Source of the DNA: JBGPYB01 sp041493035
GTDB taxonomy: Bacteria; Acidobacteriota; Vicinamibacteria; Fen-336
Assembly (NCBI GenBank): GCA_041493035.1
Contig: JBGPYB010000073.1
Location: 1-22,471, forward strand
Reading direction: 5' to 3'
DNA: 22,471 nucleotides
Positions 15,483-22,471 of the stretch are shown here, one piece after another (position 1 is the first letter of the stretch; each line of letters starts with the position of its first letter). The position numbers were made by a program, and so were the translations under genes. The notes beneath the pieces are model-generated. The model ran no database searches. It was not told where the DNA came from and worked only from the letters and a program-made list of their open reading frames with translations.

Positions 15483-16145
15483 TTAGAGCCCTCCGCGGCC
15501 GGCGACGCGCCCGCGGAGCCCTTCCATTCCGACGAGGGTGGCACTCACGTGAACGACGTCGCCCCGTTCGAAGCGCATCCCCGGCCTGGGCAGCATGGCC
15601 TTGCCGGCGCGGGTCAGGGAGACGGCCAGGCATTCTGCGCCGGGAGGGGCCAGGTCTTCGACAACCCGGCCGGCCCATTCCTCGGGCATCGGCAGCTCGT
15701 AGACCTCGACTTCGCCGTTGCCCGCCGACAAGACCGCGCGGCCCGACGTCTGCGAGAGCAGTTCCTCGATACGCTGGGCGCCCCACGCCGTGGAGCTCAC
15801 GACCTGTAGCCCGAAGGCCTCGTGGAGCTCGCGCCAGCGCGGGTCGTAGTTGCGGACCACCACACTGCGGACGTTGTAGACGGTTCGAGCGACGTGGCCC
15901 ACGACCGCGTTGACCGCGTCGGAGTTGGTCACGGCGGCAAGGCCGTCCGCCTGCTCGACGCCGGTTCGCCTGAGGACGTCCTCGGACAGAACCTCCCCTT
16001 CGATCGTGCGTCCCCGGTAGTCTGCGGGCAGGTGGGAGAAGGATCCGCCCACGTGGTCGATGATGGCGACCTCGTGACCCTTCTTGTAGAGGCCGTACGC
16101 CAGCTCGGAGCCGACGCGGCCACAACCGACCACGATGATGAACAT
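15483..16145 (-). CDS. TrkA/RCK-family K+ transport regulatory protein (first copy)
   Basis: This 220-aa single RCK_N plus RCK_C protein has the nucleotide loop VVGCGRVGSELAYGLYKKGHEVAIID (GxGxxG followed by Asp30, favouring NAD). The middle carries AVTNSDAVNAVVGHVARTVYNVRSVVVRNYDP, as is usual for RCK domains. The C-terminal part (GRVVEDLAPPGAECLAVSLTRAGKAMLPRPGMRFERGDVVHVSATLVGMEGL) is the RCK_C fold. Its ATG is 3 bp after the kimA stop, so the two are co-translated. It differs clearly in sequence from the second copy, so this is not a recent duplication. Confidence 0.93.
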   Translation of the reverse strand: MFIIVVGCGRVGSELAYGLYKKGHEVAIIDHVGGSFSHLPADYRGRTIEGEVLSEDVLRRTGVEQADGLAAVTNSDAVNAVVGHVARTVYNVRSVVVRNYDPRWRELHEAFGLQVVSSTAWGAQRIEELLSQTSGRAVLSAGNGEVEVYELPMPEEWAGRVVEDLAPPGAECLAVSLTRAGKAMLPRPGMRFERGDVVHVSATLVGMEGLRGRVAGRGGL

Positions 16146-16148
16146 CGA

Positions 16149-18182
16149 CTAGGCCGACTCCTCGACGGCTTCCCGCTGCTCCGCCGCCGGCCGATCCAGG
16201 TCGACGTGGTACGGGACGTTGGTGATGACGATCCCGGGCTTGAAGAGCAGCGCCAGCCTCAGCAGGACGGCCGTCTGGGCGTGGAGGATGTTGTGCCACT
16301 GCTTCCGCGGGACGAACTGCGGGACGACGATGGTGATGGTTTCGTTGGGCTGACGTTCCTTCGCGATCCTCTTGATGTACTCGAGGACGGGCTCCAGGAG
16401 AAGCCGATAGGGAGACTCGAGGATCACGAGGCGTACACCGTTCCCCCAGAGCCCCCACTTGCGGCGGACCGCCTCGGCCTCCTCGGGGTCCATGGAAACG
16501 TGGACAGCCGTGATGTCGTCGGACAGGGAACGGGCATACCGGAGCGCCTCGACCGTCCCCCGATGCACGCCGCTCACAGGAAGGATGACCCGGTGGCGCC
16601 GGATCCGCGGGGGGGCGCCCCAGTCCTCTAGAGACAGCCGCTCTTTGAGTTCGCAGTAGTGGCGGTGGATGGCGAAGAAGAAGGCCACGAGGGTGGGGAT
16701 GATGATGATCACGACCCAGGCCCCGTCGTGGAACTTCGTGACGGCGAAGACGAGGGCCACGATGGCGGTGAGCACCGCGCCGAGACCGTTGATGCACATC
16801 TTGAAGACCCAGCCCCGCTGGTAGCGGAGGACCGAGCCGCGCTCTCGCAGCTCTTCTCCCGGCGCCAAGTGCCCCACCTTCCACCAGCGCCTCGTCATCC
16901 CCGCCTGCGAGAGCGTGAAGGAGAGGAAGACCCCGATGGCGTAGAGGGGAATCAGGTTCGTGACACTCGCCTGGAAGACGACGATGAGGACGGACGCCAT
17001 CACGGCGAGGACGGCGATCCCGCGCGAGAAGACCAGGCGGCTCCCCCGGTAGGTGAGCTGGCGTGGCAGGAAGCCGTCGCCCGCTTGCAGCGCTGCCAGC
17101 CGAGGGAAATCAGCGTAGGCGGTGTTGGCGGCCATCACCAGGATCAGGGTCGTGGCCGCGATCGTGGCCAGGTACAGGCCGCCGCGCCCGCCGAAGGTCG
17201 TCCGAGCGAGCTGCGAGATGACCGTCTCCTGCTCCGAGGGCACCGCCGCGATCTGCCCCGCGAGGTACGTGATCCCGAGGAAGAAGGTCCCGAGAATGGT
17301 CGACATCCAGATCAGGGTCACGCCGGCGTTCCGGCTCCGCGGTTCGCGGAACGCGGTGATGCCGTTCGATATCGCCTCGACACCCGTGAGGGCGGTCGTT
17401 CCGCTCGAGAAGGCGTGGAGCAGCAGGAAGAGGCCGATCGGCCTCAAGGTCGCTACGGCGTCGAGCTCCGGCGGGTTCGGAACCGTGCCGAGGCTTCCGG
17501 CAAAGAGGCGGAAGAACGCGATCCCGACGGTCAGCAAGAGCATCACGATGAAGAAGTAGGTAGGCACCGCGAAGATGGCCCCGGACTCCTTCACTCCGCG
17601 CAGGTTGATGAACATGATGACCAGGACGAAGCTCACCGAGATCGCCACGCGATGGCTGTAGAGCCCGGGAAAGGCCGAGATCATCTGGGCGACTCCCGAC
17701 GACACCGACACGGCGACGGTGAGGATGTAGTCGGTGAGGAGCGCGCCGGCGGCGATCTGGGCCGGCATCTCCCCCAGGTTGTCACGGGCGACGGTGTAGG
17801 CGCCCCCACCCCCCGGGTAGGCGTGGATCGTCTGCTCGTACGAGATCGTCACGATGATCAGAAGGCCGACGATCGTGCAGGCGATCGGAAACGAGTAGGC
17901 GAAGGCCGCCGTCCCCGCGGCGGCCAGGATGATCAGGATCTCCTGGGTCGCGTAGGCGGTCGACGACAGGGCGTCCGAGGCGAAGACGGCGAGGCCCACG
18001 GCCTTGCCGATGGCCTGATGGGGCGCATCGGCTGTCTGCAACGGGCGGCCGAAGAGCCAGGTCCGCCACGTTCGGGACGGGTACGGCGTTGGCGCGCGCA
18101 AGGGCCGAGCGACGTGTTGGGGAGCCGAGTCCAAGGGGGTCTGTAGGGGCGTAAGCCTAGCACGGGACAGATCGGCTATCAT
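16149..18182 (-). CDS. kimA: KimA-type (APC/KUP) potassium importer
   Basis: This 677-aa transporter resembles Bacillus subtilis KimA (YdaO), a high-affinity K+/H+ symporter controlled by c-di-AMP. A cytoplasmic N-terminal tail of about 60 residues precedes a membrane part (~60-500) with many helices. Family motifs are FASDALSSTAYATQEILIILA (68-88), HAYPGGGGAYTVARDNLGE (120-138), LLLHAFSSGTTALTGVEAISNG (~255-276) and IPLYAIGVFLSFTLSQAGM (~410). The soluble C-terminal domain has RHRVILPVSGVHRGTVEALRYARSLSDDITAVHVSMD and FVPRKQWHNILHAQTA, as in KimA. It is longer than KimA mainly at the N-terminus. The start at ATG 18182 lacks a clear SD and lies only 17 bp from a divergent gene, so the true start may be further in. 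Confidence 0.88.
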   Translation of the reverse strand: MIADLSRARLTPLQTPLDSAPQHVARPLRAPTPYPSRTWRTWLFGRPLQTADAPHQAIGKAVGLAVFASDALSSTAYATQEILIILAAAGTAAFAYSFPIACTIVGLLIIVTISYEQTIHAYPGGGGAYTVARDNLGEMPAQIAAGALLTDYILTVAVSVSSGVAQMISAFPGLYSHRVAISVSFVLVIMFINLRGVKESGAIFAVPTYFFIVMLLLTVGIAFFRLFAGSLGTVPNPPELDAVATLRPIGLFLLLHAFSSGTTALTGVEAISNGITAFREPRSRNAGVTLIWMSTILGTFFLGITYLAGQIAAVPSEQETVISQLARTTFGGRGGLYLATIAATTLILVMAANTAYADFPRLAALQAGDGFLPRQLTYRGSRLVFSRGIAVLAVMASVLIVVFQASVTNLIPLYAIGVFLSFTLSQAGMTRRWWKVGHLAPGEELRERGSVLRYQRGWVFKMCINGLGAVLTAIVALVFAVTKFHDGAWVVIIIIPTLVAFFFAIHRHYCELKERLSLEDWGAPPRIRRHRVILPVSGVHRGTVEALRYARSLSDDITAVHVSMDPEEAEAVRRKWGLWGNGVRLVILESPYRLLLEPVLEYIKRIAKERQPNETITIVVPQFVPRKQWHNILHAQTAVLLRLALLFKPGIVITNVPYHVDLDRPAAEQREAVEESA

Positions 18183-18199
18183 CCGGGTTCCGACTCACC

Positions 18200-19945
18200 A
18201 TGACAGAGAAGGCATCTCTCCTGACGGGCCTGCCGGAGGGGGCGGAATCGCCCCAGGAGGCAGGCGATCAGGAGAAGGAAGGCCTTTCTCCGCGCCAGCA
18301 GCGGGTGGCCCAGCTCGTCACGCGCCTGGCGGCCACGGCGCGGTCGTTCCTCCTCTACGACCCCCACAACGAAGCGATTCATCGCTTTCTGACGATCCTG
18401 ATGGAGGCGTTCGTCGCGGCCCTCCGGGAGGAAGGCCCCCTCACCTTCGACATCCTCCCTTTCGAGTTGGTCTTCGAGGGGGGGCCGGTCTACCTGAACC
18501 GCGACCGCGAGCGGAGCCTGGCCTTTCGCCTCTACCGCGACGGCGTGCGCCAGATTCGATTCCGCCCAGGCTTTGGTTGGGAAGAGCTGGCGAAGCTCCT
18601 CGAGATCCTGTCGATTCGCTACACCGGGATCCACCAGCGCGAGGACGACATCGTCACGCTCCTCTGGAAGGCCGCCTTCAGGTACGTGGACATCGTGGCG
18701 GTGGAAGGAATCATCCCCGACGACGAAGAGGCGGTCCGTGACGCCTTCCAACCCGGCGCGCCGCCTCCACTCGTCCTCCCCGACGACGTGGATCTCCCGA
18801 GGCCTCATCTCCCCTCGCCCATCGGGCCTTCCTGGATCCAGATTGCACCGGAGGTCCTCGCAGGCCTCCGCGCCGAAGCCTCGGCGGCCCACGTTCCCGA
18901 AGACTGCCTCCAGCTCCTCGTAGGGCTCAGGCGGCACCTGAACGATCCTGAGAGCCGCGTGCGCTACGAAGACACGGCTCACGTGTTCGGCGAGGTGCGG
19001 GACTACCTTCTCTCGGAGGACAACCTCCCGGCGCTCAAGCGCGTCCTCAAGTTTCTCTGGGAGATGGCCGCCGAGGACGAACCCGCCTGGGACGCGGGGA
19101 GACACGGCGCGCTCTATGAGCTCCTCGACACCTGCGGAGATCGACGCGCCGTGAAGCGACTCCTCCGTTCCGTTCCCTCGAACACCCGCAAGCTGAACCG
19201 TGAGCTGATCGATGTACTGGACCGAGCCTGCCCCGACGCCCTCGCCGCTGTCGCCGATGCCGCCAGCGACGAACAGGGTCTCGCCATCCGCGCCATCGCC
19301 CGGCAGCTCCTCGAGCACTACGGGGCTGACAAGATGGATGTCCTCGCCGACCGCTTCCAGAGGTCTTCCGGCGAGACGGCGTCGGACCTGCTGCGGGTGA
19401 TCGCCGGGATCGGCGGCGACGAGGCCGGCGCCTTCATCGCGCGCCAAGCCTCCCACGAGGACAAGGTGGTCGTGGACGAGGCTCTCTGGCACCTCGAGCA
19501 CATGCCCTACTCGGGCGCCATCGGCCGTGCCTTCTTCGATGCCTTCCGGTGGACAGACCCGGCGCGGCGGGCAAGCGTCCTCGGGATGATCGCGCGGACG
19601 AAGGATCGGCGATTCGTCGATCTCCTCGCGGGCTATGTGGAGGAACAGGCGGCAAAGCTGACGCCCGGAGAAGCGGCGCAGATCGGCCAGGTCCTCGGAG
19701 AGCTGGCCGGAGAGGCGAGCGTCACCCGCTGGGGAGAATGGCTCCAGGCCACGGGGCTCTTCCGCAAGGGGATTGAGGGGCCGCTCGCGCGGCAGATCGC
19801 CGCCGCGCTGGCACTCTCCGAAATCCGAAGCTCGGAGGCGGGCGAGGTTCTGGCGGCGGCACTCGAGGTCGCGGAGCCCGAGGCGCAACAGTGGATCCTG
19901 GGCGCCCTGGGCCAGCGCGAGCGCAACTTCGGAGGAGCCGTTTGA
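18200..19945 (+). CDS. HEAT-like repeat protein with a YDPHN-type N-terminal domain
   Basis: This 581-aa protein has no signal peptide or membrane helix. The N-terminal domain (~35-150) contains ATARSFLLYDPHNEAIHRFLTILMEAF, a beta-rich FDILPFELVFEGGPVYLN and LAFRLYRDGVRQIRFRPGFGWEELAKLLEIL; the same layout opens the next gene. The rest (~225-575) is alpha-solenoid, with HEAT-like helix pairs such as AVKRLLRSVPSNTRKLNRELIDVLDRA, AIRAIARQLLEHYG and VVVDEALWHLEHMPYSGAIGRAFFDAFR. Such proteins act as signalling scaffolds, but the role here is unknown. ATG 18200 has no strong SD and is divergent from kimA. The stop overlaps the start of the HD gene. Confidence 0.8.
   Translation: MTEKASLLTGLPEGAESPQEAGDQEKEGLSPRQQRVAQLVTRLAATARSFLLYDPHNEAIHRFLTILMEAFVAALREEGPLTFDILPFELVFEGGPVYLNRDRERSLAFRLYRDGVRQIRFRPGFGWEELAKLLEILSIRYTGIHQREDDIVTLLWKAAFRYVDIVAVEGIIPDDEEAVRDAFQPGAPPPLVLPDDVDLPRPHLPSPIGPSWIQIAPEVLAGLRAEASAAHVPEDCLQLLVGLRRHLNDPESRVRYEDTAHVFGEVRDYLLSEDNLPALKRVLKFLWEMAAEDEPAWDAGRHGALYELLDTCGDRRAVKRLLRSVPSNTRKLNRELIDVLDRACPDALAAVADAASDEQGLAIRAIARQLLEHYGADKMDVLADRFQRSSGETASDLLRVIAGIGGDEAGAFIARQASHEDKVVVDEALWHLEHMPYSGAIGRAFFDAFRWTDPARRASVLGMIARTKDRRFVDLLAGYVEEQAAKLTPGEAAQIGQVLGELAGEASVTRWGEWLQATGLFRKGIEGPLARQIAAALALSEIRSSEAGEVLAAALEVAEPEAQQWILGALGQRERNFGGAV
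19931..19937 (+). promoter_or_regulatory. Ribosome-binding site that sets the HD-domain gene start
   Basis: GGAGGAG lies 4 nt before TTG 19942, inside the last codons of the preceding gene. It supports the TTG overlapping that gene's TGA, rather than the in-frame ATG at 19960, which has no SD. Confidence 0.6.
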
Positions 19946-21378
19946 GCACCGTCCATACGATGCAGCGGGGCCTCGAAAAAGCCCTCCATCGGGCGGGACT
20001 CGCCGACGACCGCGAGTTGGCGGGTCGCGTCCGCGACGAAGGGCATCGCCTCGTCTTTCTGGTCAACGGCATCGTCCGGACGAGCCGCCTCTATCAGTCG
20101 GACAACGCGGCCTTCGACGGTCCGGCGGGGGAAGTCGCGACCGTTCTCAAGGGGCTCATCGACCTGCTGGGCGCCGTCCACATCGTCTGCGTCGAGGAAC
20201 ACATCTACGTCAACGACGTGCGCCTCCGTGTGCGTCCTCCCGAGCAGCCGGTGATCGACAGCTTCGTGGCGGAGCTCGATCGCCACAACGTAGGAGGCCT
20301 CTCGTTCCACGCCGCGCTGTCCGCCGAGGCCGTCAAGGCCCTCGCGAGAGCCCTCGCGGCGCCCGCCGGCCCGGCGGGATCCAGCCGAAGCGCTCTCGCT
20401 GCGGCTCTCAAGGGGATCGCCGAGGTGGAGTTGACCGGCCGCTACCGCTTCCGCGTCAAGGGAGAGCGCTCGGCGGTGAAGTTGGCCCTGGGCGCGGTCA
20501 TGCGTCGCGGGGCGACGGTGGCCACCGAGGCCGTGGCCAACCTCGGCGCCAATCGGCTGCCGAATCCACTCCCCGTGCGGCGCGCGGTGATCGATCTCGT
20601 CGAGGCGCTCCGCGAGAACGTCGGCCGCGCCGCAGCGGGACCGATGCGGCGGCGCATAGCGACGATGGGTGCGGGGGATCAGCATCTGCTGACCGTCACG
20701 AACCTGGCGCTGCTGCTCGGTCAGGCCCTCGGCCTGGATGACGGCGCGCTCAGCGACCTGGGTGTGGCCGCCATGATGCACGACGTCGGGTACGCTCGCG
20801 GCGCGACCCGGGAAACACACGAGGGCGTGGGCCTCAGGATGCTCCTCCGTCAACGCGGCTTCCACGAAGGGAAGATGCGCCGCCTCCGGGTGGTTCTAGA
20901 GCATCATCTGCCTTTCCTCGGGGAGACGACGTCGCTCTTCGCCCGGATCCTCCACATCGTCGACGACTACGAGGTGCTGACGTCGTCGCGCCCCGGGCAA
21001 CTTCCGGGCATTCCTCCCCCGACGGCGCAAGGTGCCATGTGGGCGGCACGCGGAACGGAGTACGACCCCGACCTCCTGGCGGTCTTCGTCCAGCTCATGG
21101 GCGTCTACCCGCCGGGAAGTCTCCTCGAACTGTCCGACGGTCGTTGGAGCGTGAGCGTCTCGGGAGGACGCGACCCGGAGCGATTCGCATGGCCGGTGGT
21201 GCGCGTGGTTCGCGAAGCGGACGGGCGGGCGGCGGGCGGCCAGGAAGAAATCGACCTTCACGCGGTCAAGGATCGCCTCCGCCCCAAGCGGGTCCTGAAC
21301 CCGGCCAGCAAAGGGATCGAGATCGGCGAGGTGCTGGATCTGGCCTTCGGGCCTTTGGACGGTGAGGAGCAGACATGA
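19942..21378 (+). CDS. HD-GYP-like phosphohydrolase domain protein, GYP motif missing
   Basis: This is a 478-aa soluble protein. The N-terminal domain (~30-140) parallels that of the preceding gene (GIVRTSRLYQSDNAAFDGP..., then HIVCVEEHIYVNDVRL and FVAELDRHNVGGLSF). The HD domain spans ~240-390. Metal-ligand candidates are His248, His280-Asp281 (MMHDVGY), His293, His321-His322 (LEHHLPF) and Asp341 (HIVDDYEVLTSSRPGQ). The closing segment YDPDLLAVFVQLMGVYPPGSLLEL is typical of HD-GYP c-di-GMP phosphodiesterases. However, the GYP signature that should follow the HH pair is absent, replaced by LPFLGET. It may keep phosphohydrolase activity on another nucleotide or act as a sensor. It is coupled to its neighbours by 4-bp overlaps on both sides. 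Confidence 0.85.
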   Translation: MSTVHTMQRGLEKALHRAGLADDRELAGRVRDEGHRLVFLVNGIVRTSRLYQSDNAAFDGPAGEVATVLKGLIDLLGAVHIVCVEEHIYVNDVRLRVRPPEQPVIDSFVAELDRHNVGGLSFHAALSAEAVKALARALAAPAGPAGSSRSALAAALKGIAEVELTGRYRFRVKGERSAVKLALGAVMRRGATVATEAVANLGANRLPNPLPVRRAVIDLVEALRENVGRAAAGPMRRRIATMGAGDQHLLTVTNLALLLGQALGLDDGALSDLGVAAMMHDVGYARGATRETHEGVGLRMLLRQRGFHEGKMRRLRVVLEHHLPFLGETTSLFARILHIVDDYEVLTSSRPGQLPGIPPPTAQGAMWAARGTEYDPDLLAVFVQLMGVYPPGSLLELSDGRWSVSVSGGRDPERFAWPVVRVVREADGRAAGGQEEIDLHAVKDRLRPKRVLNPASKGIEIGEVLDLAFGPLDGEEQT

Positions 21379-22471
21379 AGACGCGATCCCGGTTTCTCCT
21401 GACTTTCCTGCTGGCCTTGGGAGTCTCGCCGGCGAGCGCGGCGACCCGCATCGCTCTCGACGGGCCGTGGGAGTTTCGCATCGACCCCGACCTCTCGGGC
21501 TTCCGCAAGGGATGGCAGAAGACACCCCCGGGAGACACCGAGAGCGTCGCCCTCCCCCACACCTGGGGCGTCGGGCGACACGAGGACTTTCTGGGGACGG
21601 CTTGGTACTTCAAAAAGACGGTCACGCTCCCCGATCCTCGGCCGAGGCGCGTCGAGTTGCATGTGGGCGCCGCGTTCTACCGCGCCCATGTCTTCTGGAA
21701 CGGCGCCGAGGTCGGAACCCACGAAGGCGGCCACACATCCTTCTTCTTCGACGTGACCCCGTTCCTCCGGCGAGAGAATCTCATCGCCATCGAAGTCGAC
21801 AACCGTCCGGGACGCGCCACGATCCCCGGCTGGGCGCTCCGCCTCACGGGATCGGGGAACGTCTGGTACGACTGGTGGCCTTATGGCGGCCTCGTGCGGG
21901 ATGCCTGGCTCGTCGCCCAGGACCGAGCCGGGATCCGGCGTCAGGAGGTCCGTCCCAAGGTCGAGGGCAAGGCCGCCACCGTGACGGCGCGTGTCTTCGT
22001 CGAGGGCTTCGGCGCAGCGCCCGAGCCCCTGGACGTTCGGGTCCAGGCCTTTGCCCCAGGCTCGGGGAAGGTCGTCGCCGAGGGAACCCGCGCGGTCACG
22101 GCGGGCCCCGGGTCGCAGGATGTGACGGTGTCCTTCGCGATCGCCGATCCGAAGCTCTGGCACATCGACGATCCGAACCTGTACCGGGTCGAGACGCGGC
22201 TCGTGGACAAGACCGGCGCCCTGCTCGACGTCGCCTCGGATCACTTCGGCCTCCGCACCGTCGAGATCCGTGACCGCGGCCTCTACCTGAACGGCGAGCG
22301 CGTCCGCCTGACGGGCCTCACGCGCCACGAGGAGTCTCCCTGGGAGGGGCTGGCGGAGACGGCGGGGACGATCCGCCGCGATTGGGACGACCTGAAGACG
22401 TTGCAGGTCACGCTGACGCGGCCGGTGCACTACCCGCAGCATCCCGACGTCCTCGACTACGCCGACCGCAA
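21375..22471 (+). CDS. Secreted glycoside hydrolase family 2 enzyme (beta-glucuronidase/galactosidase-like), C-terminus beyond window
   Basis: The first 365 residues are present. A signal peptide (MKTRSRFLLTFLLALGVSPASA-A) is followed by the GH2 jelly-roll sugar-binding domain (LDGPWEFRIDPD, VALPHTWGV, TAWYFKKTVTLP, HVFWNGAEVGTHEGGHTSFFFDVT; ~25-185). An Ig-like domain (~190-295, ending DPKLWHIDDPNLYRVETRLVD) follows, then the start of the TIM barrel (LYLNGERVRLTGLTRHEE and RPVHYPQHPDVLDYAD). The two catalytic Glu residues would lie past the window end and cannot be checked. The ATG overlaps the HD gene stop (ATGA) with GAGGAG upstream, so an exported hydrolase is translated from the same message as two cytosolic signalling-type proteins. 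Confidence 0.92.
   Translation, partial: MKTRSRFLLTFLLALGVSPASAATRIALDGPWEFRIDPDLSGFRKGWQKTPPGDTESVALPHTWGVGRHEDFLGTAWYFKKTVTLPDPRPRRVELHVGAAFYRAHVFWNGAEVGTHEGGHTSFFFDVTPFLRRENLIAIEVDNRPGRATIPGWALRLTGSGNVWYDWWPYGGLVRDAWLVAQDRAGIRRQEVRPKVEGKAATVTARVFVEGFGAAPEPLDVRVQAFAPGSGKVVAEGTRAVTAGPGSQDVTVSFAIADPKLWHIDDPNLYRVETRLVDKTGALLDVASDHFGLRTVEIRDRGLYLNGERVRLTGLTRHEESPWEGLAETAGTIRRDWDDLKTLQVTLTRPVHYPQHPDVLDYADR

Noticed and set aside
16659..18146. Long plus-strand open frame (495 codons) opposite kimA
   Set aside because: Its product is an Asp/Gly/Arg/His-rich low-complexity translation typical of antisense frames, while the minus strand encodes a clear KimA-type transporter.
18179..19888. Long minus-strand open frame (569 codons) opposite the HEAT-like gene
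   Set aside because: It is a mirror of a high-GC coding frame; the plus-strand product has coherent helical repeats and coupling to the next gene.

Overview
This is a high-GC, gene-dense chromosomal window with very short gaps, many stop/start overlaps and frequent GTG/TTG starts. No rRNA, tRNA, CRISPR array, transposase or integrase was seen. Several features suggest an Acidobacteriota-like soil or sediment bacterium: a DUF4388-DnaJ-TPR fusion, an AgrE/ArgZ-type ornithine cyclodeaminase next to dcd, a THWS...LAAG-type ECF sigma remnant and a KimA-type K+ importer. This assignment is inferred from family content and has not been tested.

Layout. (1) Positions 1-4341, minus strand: a self-regulated export operon reading TetR repressor, HlyD-type adaptor, ABC ATPase, TolC-type outer-membrane channel and a second ABC ATPase cut by the window edge. 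It resembles the E. coli cecR-ybhGFSR locus, but the two ATPases are separate genes with the outer-membrane factor between them. A good sigma70-like promoter and an inverted repeat precede the TetR gene. (2) Positions 4361-10341, minus strand: a housekeeping run of sucC-sucD-ndk-(DUF4388/DnaJ/TPR)-dcd-ornithine cyclodeaminase, with a near-consensus promoter before sucC. Just before ndk the ribosome-binding site and start codon are tandemly duplicated, creating a 9-residue upstream ORF whose stop overlaps the ndk start.

(3) Positions 10372-14296, plus strand: an accessory island. It holds a 91-aa protein of unknown function overlapping a lipoprotein-type GH18 chitinase-like gene, then a compact restriction-modification pair (beta-class SPPY methyltransferase plus a PD-ECK endonuclease). 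The R-M pair lies between two copies of a 24-bp direct repeat (23/24 identical). The right-hand copy is the 3' end of the neighbouring zinc-ribbon gene. Immediately beside it is a 26-codon N-terminal stub of an ECF sigma factor, which looks like the victim of the insertion.

(4) Positions 14279-18182, minus strand: a potassium-uptake operon of a KimA-type APC/KUP transporter, two single-unit TrkA/RCK proteins and a small zinc-ribbon membrane protein. (5) Positions 18200-22471, plus strand and divergent from kimA: a translationally coupled set of a HEAT-like protein, a degenerate HD-GYP protein with a related N-terminal domain, and a secreted GH2 glycoside hydrolase running off the window.
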